Shown piece after piece: positions 17,184 to 26,549 of a DNA stretch of 64,000 bases. Below the pieces are notes generated by a model. That model was not told where the DNA came from and made no database searches. It was given only the letters and a program-made list of their open reading frames with translations. A program made the position numbers and the translations under genes. This DNA comes from an uncultured Butyrivibrio sp. (GTDB lineage Bacteria; Bacillota; Clostridia; Lachnospirales; Lachnospiraceae). The stretch is taken from positions 46,223 to 110,222 of the forward strand of contig CAMORK010000003.1 in NCBI GenBank assembly GCA_946623755.1. Direction: 5' to 3'. Within the stretch, counting starts at the first letter, position 1. Each line of letters begins with the position of its first letter.

Positions 17184-19813
17184 TTCTTTTTAACCTTTAC
17201 GGTAAGCGGAACCAGGGCCATCATAAGTGCCAGGGTCATGGGATTTGAGTACTGGAATACCCACTCGGTAAGTCCCGCCACAAAAAATCCTATAACCACT
17301 GCGCTTGTAATAAGTGACAGAGGCTCGTTTTCCCTGTTTCTGCTGTAGTATCTGATGCCTGATGCAAGTGCTGCGATCAAAGTGATGGTATAAAGTATTC
17401 CAACCGGTATTCCGTGATCGTAGGCCACCTGCAGAAATGTATTGTGGGCATGGACAGCTATCTCCCCATTTGCAAGGGTTGCGCCCATTTCCTCATGTCC
17501 CCACATATTAAGCTGCTGAAGATATGATTTAGCAATGGATATACGTCCGTTGGAGATAACATCGAGGATATTTGATGTGTCCACATACCCTTCCAGCTCT
17601 TCAAGGAGCATAATTACTTCTGCTCTGGTCCGCATGCTTGATGCAAGAAGCATGCCGGCATCGGGAGCATCTATCATACCTGACTGCTGATTGGCCGGAT
17701 TGTCAGGACTCTCATCCCAGGGTCTTCCGTAAATATCATACAGAGGCTCTCCTTTGCCATTGTCTTCATAGTTATTCGGATCCATGGGATATGTGTACTC
17801 TCCCACATCCATTCCGAATATCTTATTCTCAAAGAGATTAACAAATCTCTCTACACACATAAAGTTGGTACTATCCCAGTCTGCGCCGCCTCTGATGAAT
17901 TCATCGGCATCATCTATCGGGTAGAAAACAGGATCCGCAACCATGGTAGGTATGATCCTCTGGAGCGTAAATGCTGCCGGGAAGCACAGTATCAGGGAGA
18001 TGAGAAGTACTCCTACTATCCTGAAAAACTGCTTTTTCTTGTAAGAGATCACGATGCAGATCACAAGCAGCACGCTCACGGTTATAGCAAGATAAGCTGT
18101 TCTGGAAACAGTAAATATCGCATAGGACATGATAAATCCAAACAGGACTATCTCCTTCCATGCTATAACGGCTATGTCTTTGAGCCTTGCGCCTGTTGGA
18201 AGTGAAACTATCTTGACTATAAGCATTACTGTCGCTACGGCGCCCATAAACGTGAAGTATTCAGCCGTAACAGTAACTGTATGGAATATAAAAGCAAACC
18301 TTCCGCTCACATATCCCGGGAAGTACCTGTGAAGGTAACAGTAGATCAGGGATATTGCAAAGTTCATCATAAAGCCGCCGGAAAGTATCTTGTAAAAGTC
18401 CTTTCTCTTGTCCCATACCGCAAATCTGGTAAACAAAAACAGTGCAAATATGGCAAGATATATGCCCCAGAGTCTTGTGTTTCTGAGGATAACCATGAAG
18501 ATCAGCAGCACTCCTAAAAGTATTCCGAAAAAGGAAGGAACAACATAGGTCTTTTTAGTATGAGAAGCCCCGTACCTAAGTTCACTGATCTTCAGGACGA
18601 TGAGCCTTATAAGGTTAAGCACCAGCAGCCCGCCCAGGATCACGATTATGATGTTGTATTTAAGCAGGGCATTCTGAAGGTCATATTCCTTGACGTCCTC
18701 AGAAACCTTGTGAAGGTTGTAGTAATTTACTCCAAATATGGTCGATCCGACTGCCCATACGAGATTGTAGATATTGAAAAACTCTCTCAGTGAGAATGTA
18801 AAGAGCAGCATGACAATAAGCCATATACTCATACGCCTCTCAGACAGATAGTGGAAAATGTCATAGAGATCGTTCATGTAACAGGATGCATACCAAAGAG
18901 CCATAGCCATGGAGAACATGATAGCAATATATTGAAGCCTGTCCTCATTCCTAAGGCTCTGCCAGAAGGATATCCCTTCTGTGTGTATTATGACCTTGTG
19001 GTTGATTGCATAGAACACAATGGCTGCCGCTATGATAAGTCCGATCTCGTAAAAGACAATGTCAAGGGGCCTGTTGTCAAAGACCTTAAGCGGAAATACC
19101 ATTATCATTAAAGCCCCGAAGATCAGCGCTGCCACAGGATTTGCCGAGTATTCCAAAACTCTCTCTGCAGTCATGAGCCTGTCCTTATCAGGATTGTTTT
19201 TGTAATATGCCTTTGCTATAAAGCAGATGGCTGCAGCTACGGCAGCAATGCCAAGTATTATTGCAAGTGAAGCCGTCTTATTAAGCGGCAGTCTGTAAAT
19301 GTATCTGGCTGCAAGATGCCTTCCGTCAACCTTGACATAATCCCAGGTAAGATCGCCGACATATACAGAATCAGCCGGAATATCTTCAAGTCCCAGATAG
19401 TACTTGGATCTGCACTCCGCAAATCTGAGCATGTACTCTTTTCCAACTTCGACATTCATCTCCATTGGAATCCTGACATATCCGGGTATGACTGCATCTG
19501 CCGTATCCACAAATGTAGTCAGCAGGATCGCACCGTTCTCATCACACAGATAAGCCGTCAGATATCTGCCTTTTTCAACGTTAGTTACGTAGACGTCAAC
19601 GGAGCTCAGCCTGTCATACTGTGCAATAAAAGTCTGATATATCCTGTTGTGCTCTACATTTATCCCCTCGGTCTCTCCCACTATGGTCCCGCCACCGGAT
19701 GTCTCCAGTGTCTGGGTAAAGAGCCTGACAGGAAAAATAATAAGTATTCCGATTAATGCAAAAATAAGCGTAACAATCTGTATTGCTCTGCTTTTACTAA
19801 CTACTTTTCTCAT
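17180..19813 (-). CDS. O-antigen ligase/polymerase-like polytopic protein (Wzy/WaaL-like) with extracytoplasmic N-terminal domain
   Basis: Many TM segments, large loop, C-terminal HEEMGATLANGEIAVHAHNTFLQVAYDHGIPVGILYTITLIA (WaaL/Wzy_C H-N-xx-L motif). About 140 aa of soluble sequence between TM1 and TM2. Confidence 0.75.
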   Translation of the reverse strand: MRKVVSKSRAIQIVTLIFALIGILIIFPVRLFTQTLETSGGGTIVGETEGINVEHNRIYQTFIAQYDRLSSVDVYVTNVEKGRYLTAYLCDENGAILLTTFVDTADAVIPGYVRIPMEMNVEVGKEYMLRFAECRSKYYLGLEDIPADSVYVGDLTWDYVKVDGRHLAARYIYRLPLNKTASLAIILGIAAVAAAICFIAKAYYKNNPDKDRLMTAERVLEYSANPVAALIFGALMIMVFPLKVFDNRPLDIVFYEIGLIIAAAIVFYAINHKVIIHTEGISFWQSLRNEDRLQYIAIMFSMAMALWYASCYMNDLYDIFHYLSERRMSIWLIVMLLFTFSLREFFNIYNLVWAVGSTIFGVNYYNLHKVSEDVKEYDLQNALLKYNIIIVILGGLLVLNLIRLIVLKISELRYGASHTKKTYVVPSFFGILLGVLLIFMVILRNTRLWGIYLAIFALFLFTRFAVWDKRKDFYKILSGGFMMNFAISLIYCYLHRYFPGYVSGRFAFIFHTVTVTAEYFTFMGAVATVMLIVKIVSLPTGARLKDIAVIAWKEIVLFGFIMSYAIFTVSRTAYLAITVSVLLVICIVISYKKKQFFRIVGVLLISLILCFPAAFTLQRIIPTMVADPVFYPIDDADEFIRGGADWDSTNFMCVERFVNLFENKIFGMDVGEYTYPMDPNNYEDNGKGEPLYDIYGRPWDESPDNPANQQSGMIDAPDAGMLLASSMRTRAEVIMLLEELEGYVDTSNILDVISNGRISIAKSYLQQLNMWGHEEMGATLANGEIAVHAHNTFLQVAYDHGIPVGILYTITLIAALASGIRYYSRNRENEPLSLITSAVVIGFFVAGLTEWVFQYSNPMTLALMMALVPLTVKVKKK

Positions 19814-19901
19814 ATTATAACCTTTTGATGTTTACTGGCATTATCGCAGATTTCGCGCATAATACTGCATCATAGTATAATATCACACATGGATGTCTAT
19901 A

Positions 19902-21554
19902 TCAAACCGCAGCATTAGCCTTTGTGGTACTCTTTCCGGTTATCAAAAGAAGCGGAATGCACAGCCACAGATACAGGACATATCTGATCAGATATGTGGG
20001 TCCCAAAAGTACTGTACAGAAAGTAAGTATCATGGGCATAAACGGAAGTATGCTGCCAAATCTCTTTTTATAAAGCCTGTAAGCAAATACAAACATATAA
20101 ATAAACACATAAAGTCCCGGGCCAAAGAACAGATGCAGCACCGGATAATCCTGCTGAAACGTGCCGATGGAAAGGTACCTGTACAGATCATCAATGGCAG
20201 GAATAAGGCTCTTTCTCTCCCCCGGAGGCTCTACCTCATAGCCAAAGTATGAGCTGTCCTCATAGGTAAAACTGTAAACCGTATTTCCCTTATAAACATT
20301 TATTATTGCCGGAGGATACCAGTATCCATAGGAAGTAAGAAGCCATGCGTTGACATAGGCCATAGGATGCTTAACAAGCAGCGCCTTCCATATCTTCCAG
20401 AAGTCCGAGCTGTTCTGCTCGTAGAGCTCGTTGTTGAAATCAACCTTTACCATGTCAGAAACTCGTGGCGTGTACTTATCGAGGTTACTCTTTGGTATAT
20501 AGGCCTCTATAAGCTCTTTTTCCTGCTCAGAAAGTGAGGCCCCGTCATAGGCGTAAACCCTTGCCAGCTGCATGATGGGCACAGTCAGCATCTCCTGATG
20601 ATGTGTGCCTTTTGTTCTGCAGGCCACCGAAAGAAGTCCGGAGAGTGCAAGGTAAAGGACCACCGGTGCGATCAGCATTCCCACAAACACAGGCTTTAGC
20701 CTCTTTCTGAAATATACGAGCGCAAAAGGCACAAAAACCAGATACGCATAAAATCCGTTGTGTCTGAACATCGGCATAAACACTGCCGTAAGCACAAAAC
20801 AAATGAGTTTCCTTTTGTCCGAAAGAAAACTGTCAGGATCATTTACAAGCTGAACCAGAAAGGTTGTCAGAAGAAGGAGCAGCGCCGAAAACAACCCATC
20901 CTTACAGGAACAAAGCGTGTACATGACTATAGTGGGGAATATCCCATAGTACAGAACCCACAAAACTCTTGATTTCCTGCCTATCCCTCTTTTCTGCAGA
21001 TAGGTCACAACATAGGCAAATACAGCGGTTATCACCAGCATCTGAAGGAATATGTATGCAAAGATCCCAACATTCCAGGAACCAAAGATTTTGTGAAACA
21101 GGGCAATGGTGCCTCCAAGTAAAAGCACATGCAGAAGCGGATGATGGGTGGTAAAAGACCTTGTAAGTACCTCATTCAGTTCATCCTGAGCGTCATATAC
21201 AAAAAAACCCGGAAACTCAGCCAGAATAACAGGGATACTGAGGGCTATCATGGAAAGATAATTGATGAAAAAATCCCTTGCAGGAACTATTGCATCTCCT
21301 GCAGATCCGGGAAGTCTGATAATCCCAAAAAGCTTACCGCCATCAAGCGCACTGTCATAGTTTCTCCACACATACCTGGTATCGATTGTGAAGATAAGAA
21401 TGAACATGAGCAGAATCGACATGGCATTTTTGTCGCTTAGATTAATGGCATCTCCACTCTCAAGCTGATATCCGAACAGTAAAAAAACTGCTGCCAAAAC
21501 GCCAAACAAGCCTGACATAAGCCAGGCCATTTTTGCATCCTTAGTCATTTTCAT
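19902..21554 (-). CDS. Polytopic membrane protein, DUF6020/GT-C-like
   Basis: LAEFPGFFVYDAQDELNEVLTRSFTTHHPLLHVLLLG in an early loop plus about 11 hydrophobic segments. Confidence 0.6.
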   Translation of the reverse strand: MKMTKDAKMAWLMSGLFGVLAAVFLLFGYQLESGDAINLSDKNAMSILLMFILIFTIDTRYVWRNYDSALDGGKLFGIIRLPGSAGDAIVPARDFFINYLSMIALSIPVILAEFPGFFVYDAQDELNEVLTRSFTTHHPLLHVLLLGGTIALFHKIFGSWNVGIFAYIFLQMLVITAVFAYVVTYLQKRGIGRKSRVLWVLYYGIFPTIVMYTLCSCKDGLFSALLLLLTTFLVQLVNDPDSFLSDKRKLICFVLTAVFMPMFRHNGFYAYLVFVPFALVYFRKRLKPVFVGMLIAPVVLYLALSGLLSVACRTKGTHHQEMLTVPIMQLARVYAYDGASLSEQEKELIEAYIPKSNLDKYTPRVSDMVKVDFNNELYEQNSSDFWKIWKALLVKHPMAYVNAWLLTSYGYWYPPAIINVYKGNTVYSFTYEDSSYFGYEVEPPGERKSLIPAIDDLYRYLSIGTFQQDYPVLHLFFGPGLYVFIYMFVFAYRLYKKRFGSILPFMPMILTFCTVLLGPTYLIRYVLYLWLCIPLLLITGKSTTKANAAV

Positions 21555-22488
21555 CGCGAGTCGTCTCCCGAATCACATACTGTGGATTCTTATTCTGTGA
21601 TATATACAGTCTTCCAAGATATTCTCCGATCATTCCAAGCATCAGCATAATTGCTCCGCCCATGAATACCACAGCACTCATAAGGGCCGAAAAACCGATC
21701 TGAACATCCGGAAGTACAAATTTCTTAATGACGGTGTAGATTCCGTAGATTATGCCAAGGATGGCAAATACCGCACCTGAAAAGGTTGCTACGCGCAGCG
21801 GCTTGATACTGAAGGCTGTGAAGCCGTTGATCCACAGGGCAAAGAGCTTGCCAATGGTATATCCGCTCTGGCCGACTTCTCTTTTTCTGTGAGTCACATC
21901 TACATTTACAATATTTCTTGTGGTGCGAAGCACAAGGCCTATAACATATGGATACGAGCTCTCATACTTCACCATCTCATCCACCACAAAGCGCTTAACA
22001 GCAAAGTAGCTGGATACATAGAGATCCCTGGGCTTACCCAGCATCACGCTGGCCATCCACTCGTTCATGGCTGTTCCGAAGTTTCTGAACAGATTGTGCT
22101 GCTTGTGGCTGTATCTTGCATAGGCAACATCGGCTCCGTTTTCAAGCGCTGCAATGAGCTTATCCACCTCATTCGCAGGAGTCTGCCCGTCGTCATCAAG
22201 GCACACCACATAGTCTCCGGCCGCAGCATTAAGAGCCGCCATGATGGCAGCATGCTGTCCGAAGTTTTTGGCAAGATTGATCCCAAGAACGTTCTTAAGA
22301 GCACTCTTTTTTGCAACCTCGCATATCTTACCCCAGGTATCGTCCGGCGAACCGTCATTTACAAGGATAACCTCAAAGTCGTAGACATCCATTTTCAGCA
22401 TGGTCTCATTTATTTCATTAACGACGTCCTCAAGGGTATTCTCTGATCTGTAGCATGGAATGCAAAAACTGATTAATTTCTTAGACAT
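21541..22488 (-). CDS. GT2 polyprenyl-phosphate glycosyltransferase with C-terminal TMs (GtrB/ArnC-like)
   Basis: FCIPCYRSENTLEDVVNEI...VILVNDGSPDDTW...CLDDDGQTPANEVDKL; two C-terminal TM segments. Confidence 0.88.
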   Translation of the reverse strand: MSKKLISFCIPCYRSENTLEDVVNEINETMLKMDVYDFEVILVNDGSPDDTWGKICEVAKKSALKNVLGINLAKNFGQHAAIMAALNAAAGDYVVCLDDDGQTPANEVDKLIAALENGADVAYARYSHKQHNLFRNFGTAMNEWMASVMLGKPRDLYVSSYFAVKRFVVDEMVKYESSYPYVIGLVLRTTRNIVNVDVTHRKREVGQSGYTIGKLFALWINGFTAFSIKPLRVATFSGAVFAILGIIYGIYTVIKKFVLPDVQIGFSALMSAVVFMGGAIMLMLGMIGEYLGRLYISQNKNPQYVIRETTRDEND

Positions 22489-22510
22489 TAATTTCTATTG
22501 CCTCTCCCGT

Positions 22511-23062
22511 CTATAAACTCTTTTCCATTATTATCATATCATCTTTTTGGCCATCACTGCACAGGACATCAGGCACATCCTCTGTTTTTGCAAATCCCGC
22601 ATGGATGTAGCTCTTAATAGCAGTAACGTTTGATGCAAAAGCCCTAAGGATCACCTTTTTAAGTCCCAGGGTCTCTTTTGCGTATTCAAGAGCAAGGTCT
22701 GCAGCCTCACTGGCATACCCCTTCCCGATAGCATCCTCTTCTCCTATGTAAATACCGTATTCAGCCGATCCTTGTTCCTTATCAATGCTGTGAAAATGAA
22801 CAACGCCTACAGGTCTTGGAATTCTTCTGTCAGGGCGATTTTCGCAGATGATGAACTGTACGGCCTTGCCCGTATCTATGTTTTTCTCTTTCCAGGCCTT
22901 TTGTCCTTCCACTGTGAAGTCTTCCCTGTATACGTGATTGATCCTGACCCTGTCCTTGTTTCTCCAGCCGACGATCATAGGTATATCTTCTTCATCGGAA
23001 AGCCTGAGGCTTACCAGCTTTCCTTCTTTTAAAAAGTTGTAATCTTTCATATAATTCTCCAT
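22511..23062 (-). CDS. GNAT-family N-acetyltransferase
   Basis: LVSLRLSDEEDIPMIVGWRNKDRVR...GIYIGEEDAIGKGYASEAADLALEYAKETLGLKKVILRAFASNVTAIKSYIHAGF. Confidence 0.85.
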   Translation of the reverse strand: MENYMKDYNFLKEGKLVSLRLSDEEDIPMIVGWRNKDRVRINHVYREDFTVEGQKAWKEKNIDTGKAVQFIICENRPDRRIPRPVGVVHFHSIDKEQGSAEYGIYIGEEDAIGKGYASEAADLALEYAKETLGLKKVILRAFASNVTAIKSYIHAGFAKTEDVPDVLCSDGQKDDMIIMEKSL

Positions 23063-24870
23063 CAGTTTTCTGCTGTCACCTTGTAGATGTAGAACACATC
23101 AGCGACGGTATCGATCTTATCAAAGCTTACCTTTACGCCTTTTTCTGCGTAATATTCGGAAAGCCAGTCAATTCCGGAGCTCTCTTTGGTGACCACATAT
23201 ACTCCGTCCCCAAGGATTGCATCGTGCATGGACGTAAATCCATAGGCGCGAAGCTTATCATAATAAAGAGGACTCTTTGACGCCCAGCCTCCCATCAGAT
23301 CATGGTTTGAAAGGCTGTTGTCCACACGGTCAAACATCTTCTCGGAGAAAGTCCTCTCCCCCTCATCCGTAGCCTTGACCGAAGTATATACATCCATGAA
23401 GTAAAAGCAGTCCTTATTCTGAGCAAAATAGTCATAGAGGGCATCGTAATGAGCTCTCATAACGTCCCTTGCTGCCATCTCGTCCCTGATAACACTTATC
23501 TGGTTTGGAACAAAAACAGCAGATGCTATCAAAACAGCAAGAAGCGGCGCATATACATATCGCGCGTTATCTTTGGCTTTCATGTAAATCAGGCCAAGAA
23601 GCACGAATATTTCCATAAGATACAAAGGGTGTGTGATCCTTATGGGATCTCTTCCCCTGACAATGATATAGAGCCACAGCGTGGATCTGCAGGCAAACAG
23701 CAGCAAGGCAGAGAACAGGCCAGTAATTTTCTGATGTTTCTCCCCCTTAAGGCAATAAATAACAGCTGCCATCAAATATAGAACAAGTGCTATTATATTC
23801 CATGGCGAATCGGTCATAGGGTATTCATAGCTCATCTGATACGCTATGTGCCTCAATCTGTACAGGTATGAAACTGTACCGGATTTAAGGCTCTGACTAA
23901 TCGGTGTCTCATCGGTCTTTTGTCCTGAAGCGTACTCAGCTACAGCCCACAGTGTATCGGCATTTATCTCGTCATCTATTCCGTAATTATAGTTCACAAG
24001 CAGCTGCTGTTCAGGCTCAGAAAGTCCTATACTGTCAAAGAAATCCTTATTCTCTGCATAATCGGGTATATACTGGAAGTCATACAGCTCTGTTCTTGCA
24101 TCAAACAGATTATTAAACTGTTTCCATTCGGATGATGAATATCCTATCCTGTGCGCGATCGCAGATACTGCAATGCCAAGTGCTATGATAATGCACAGCT
24201 TAAGATGCCACCTGAAAAGAGCTTTCTCCTCGCCGTATCTGGATACCGGAATTCCATCGTGGCAATTGGTCACCAGATAGCTTCTCTTAATAAGCCATCT
24301 GTCAAAAATTGCAACTCCCACAACAGGCAGGGTCAAAAGAAGCATCTCAGACCTTATAAGATATGCAAGGATAATGAGAGCTGTCGCAAGCACGATATCT
24401 CTTTTGCCGTTTCCCTCATGGGTGACAATAAGAAATGCCGCGGTGGCTGACATGAATCCCACAGTAAAGGTGTACTGCACAAATACAAAGTGCGAGCCTA
24501 TGGTACCAAGCATAAATAGAAACATGCCAAGTGCGGTTATGATCCTTGCTATTCTGTCCTCAAGTGCTGAAAAAGCGCGGCTCGCTATCAGGTACACGCA
24601 CAGAAACTGCAGTGCACACAAAAAGATGCCATACCAGTCAAAGCCTCTATAAATCCTGTACAACAGGGCAATAAAGGCGCTGATCGGATACAGCATCTGA
24701 ATATTATGTCCGGCAGGAATCCCCGTGTAGGACCCTGACAATATATCTTTCATGAGCACATCATCATTGAGGTCAAAGTAAAAGTCCCCGAAACCAGAAA
24801 CAATCACAATAACCATGAGCGTAATTAACGCAGGTACTATGAAGTTCAGACCCTGATGCGCTTTTTTCAT
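23062..24870 (-). CDS. Polytopic membrane protein, probable GT-C-like glycosyltransferase
   Basis: Multiple TM segments; acidic motif FYFDLNDDVLMKDILSG after TM1; soluble C-terminal domain. Confidence 0.5.
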   Translation of the reverse strand: MKKAHQGLNFIVPALITLMVIVIVSGFGDFYFDLNDDVLMKDILSGSYTGIPAGHNIQMLYPISAFIALLYRIYRGFDWYGIFLCALQFLCVYLIASRAFSALEDRIARIITALGMFLFMLGTIGSHFVFVQYTFTVGFMSATAAFLIVTHEGNGKRDIVLATALIILAYLIRSEMLLLTLPVVGVAIFDRWLIKRSYLVTNCHDGIPVSRYGEEKALFRWHLKLCIIIALGIAVSAIAHRIGYSSSEWKQFNNLFDARTELYDFQYIPDYAENKDFFDSIGLSEPEQQLLVNYNYGIDDEINADTLWAVAEYASGQKTDETPISQSLKSGTVSYLYRLRHIAYQMSYEYPMTDSPWNIIALVLYLMAAVIYCLKGEKHQKITGLFSALLLFACRSTLWLYIIVRGRDPIRITHPLYLMEIFVLLGLIYMKAKDNARYVYAPLLAVLIASAVFVPNQISVIRDEMAARDVMRAHYDALYDYFAQNKDCFYFMDVYTSVKATDEGERTFSEKMFDRVDNSLSNHDLMGGWASKSPLYYDKLRAYGFTSMHDAILGDGVYVVTKESSGIDWLSEYYAEKGVKVSFDKIDTVADVFYIYKVTAEN

Positions 24871-24885
24871 ACAAAGAGCTCCGTT

Positions 24886-26022
24886 TTAAGTAAATTTGTA
24901 GTACTCCTTGACTCTCATTACCACTTCGTCCAGATCTTCATCTGTGAGCTTGTAGTACATAGGAAGTCGGAGGAGCCTCTCGCTCTCTTTGGTGGTGTAC
25001 TTGTCTTCTCCCCTGAATTCGCTGTAGATCAGTCCTGCCTTGGCCGAGTGAAGCGGTACATAGTGCGAAGCAGGAAGGATATCATTGCTCATAAGATACT
25101 GGATAAGTCCCTTTCTCTCCTCAAAGTCCTTACATTTAATGTAGAACATGTGGGCATTGTGAACGCACTCTTTTGGTACATAAGGAAGTTCAATAAGGCC
25201 TTTTTCCTCAAGAGGCTTAAGAGCCTCATAATATCTGTTATAGTGGCTTAATCTGTCATTGTTTATCTCATCCGCAAGTTGAAGCTGTGCATAGAGATAA
25301 GCAGCATTCATATCACTTGGAAGATACGATGACCCAGGCATGATCCAACTGTACTTATCAACCTTGCCAAGCTTGTAAAGGGTTCTGTTGGTGCCCTTTT
25401 CCCTGATGATTATGGCATTGTCAACGTATGTCTCATCGCGAAGAAGAAGCGCTCCGCCCTCTCCCATGCTGTAGTTCTTGGTCTCATGGAAACTGTAGTT
25501 ACCGAAATCTCCGATTGCTCCAAGAGCCTTGCCCTTATAGGTTGCCATAACTCCCTGGGCTGCATCCTCGATCACAAAGAGATTGTGCCTCTTTGCGATG
25601 TCCATGATAGTATCCATCTCACATCCCACTCCTGCGTAGTGCACAGGAACAATGGCTCTGGTCTTGGATGTTATAGCCTGCTCGATCTTGGTCTCATCGA
25701 TGTTCATGGTGTCGGGTCTGATATCAACAAAGATGACCTTGGCACCTCTTAAGACAAAAGCATTGGCTGTGGAAACAAAGGTGAAGGAAGGCATGATGAC
25801 CTCATCCCCCTCCTTGATCTCTGCAAGAATAGCAGCCATCTCGGTGGCATGTGTGCAGGATGTAGTCAAAAGAGCTTTTGCAACACCTGTCTTTTTCTCG
25901 ATCCACTCGTTATCTTTGGCTGTGTAGGGGCCGTCTCCGCAGATCTTCTGGTTCTCGACACACTCTTTTATATAATCAAACTCTTTACCTGTGTAGGGTG
26001 GTACATTGAAATTTATACGCAT
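24886..26022 (-). CDS. rffA: dTDP-4-amino-4,6-dideoxygalactose transaminase
   Basis: Near full-length match from memory to RffA/WecE: PGDEVIMPSFTFVSTANAFVLRGAKVIFVDIRPDTMNIDETKIE-like block, VPVHYAGVGCEMDTIM, FHETKNYSMGEGGALL, YTTKESERLLRLPMYY. Confidence 0.92.
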   Translation of the reverse strand: MRINFNVPPYTGKEFDYIKECVENQKICGDGPYTAKDNEWIEKKTGVAKALLTTSCTHATEMAAILAEIKEGDEVIMPSFTFVSTANAFVLRGAKVIFVDIRPDTMNIDETKIEQAITSKTRAIVPVHYAGVGCEMDTIMDIAKRHNLFVIEDAAQGVMATYKGKALGAIGDFGNYSFHETKNYSMGEGGALLLRDETYVDNAIIIREKGTNRTLYKLGKVDKYSWIMPGSSYLPSDMNAAYLYAQLQLADEINNDRLSHYNRYYEALKPLEEKGLIELPYVPKECVHNAHMFYIKCKDFEERKGLIQYLMSNDILPASHYVPLHSAKAGLIYSEFRGEDKYTTKESERLLRLPMYYKLTDEDLDEVVMRVKEYYKFT

Positions 26023-26055
26023 AAGTTATTCCTCCAAGGCTAAAGCCTCTATCGG

Positions 26056-26535
26056 TCAGTCTTTTTTCTTAAATACGATAAGCTTGCTAATAATGTAATT
26101 AAGTACAATTACAATAAAGGTTGCTCCAAGCTTTACAGGCATCTCCGGGAACTTCATCAGTGTAACAAAGATAAAGATCAGGCCGTCTTCAACTACAAGC
26201 GTAAACAGTCTTCCTGCCGTAAACGAACCGGCCTGCTTCAGAAAATCCTTTTTGTTATCAACTTTTCCGTCAAATACCCATGTTCTGTTTGTAAAAAACT
26301 GAAAAGCCACGCAAATAACCCAGTCGATAGTGTTATTTACGATTGGATTGAGGTGCATTACGCCCTCACCCATAAACCAGAACAGGAAAATGCTCAGAAA
26401 GAATGTAAGTCCTCCAAAGAACAGATAGAGCAGTCCTTCCTTATATTTCTTGTAAAAAGGTTCGAATATATTCAGAACCGGCAGGGACATTATCTTGTCA
26501 AAAATATCTTTTTTTGGTGCTTCATTTGTTTCCAT
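26056..26535 (-). CDS. GtrA-family small membrane protein
   Basis: About 4 TM; LLYLFFGGLTFFLSIFLFWF...IDWVICVAFQFFTNRTWVFDGKVDNKKDFLKQAGSFTAGRLFTLVVE is typical of GtrA. Confidence 0.85.
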   Translation of the reverse strand: METNEAPKKDIFDKIMSLPVLNIFEPFYKKYKEGLLYLFFGGLTFFLSIFLFWFMGEGVMHLNPIVNNTIDWVICVAFQFFTNRTWVFDGKVDNKKDFLKQAGSFTAGRLFTLVVEDGLIFIFVTLMKFPEMPVKLGATFIVIVLNYIISKLIVFKKKD

Positions 26536-26549
26536 AATTTCATAAACTC

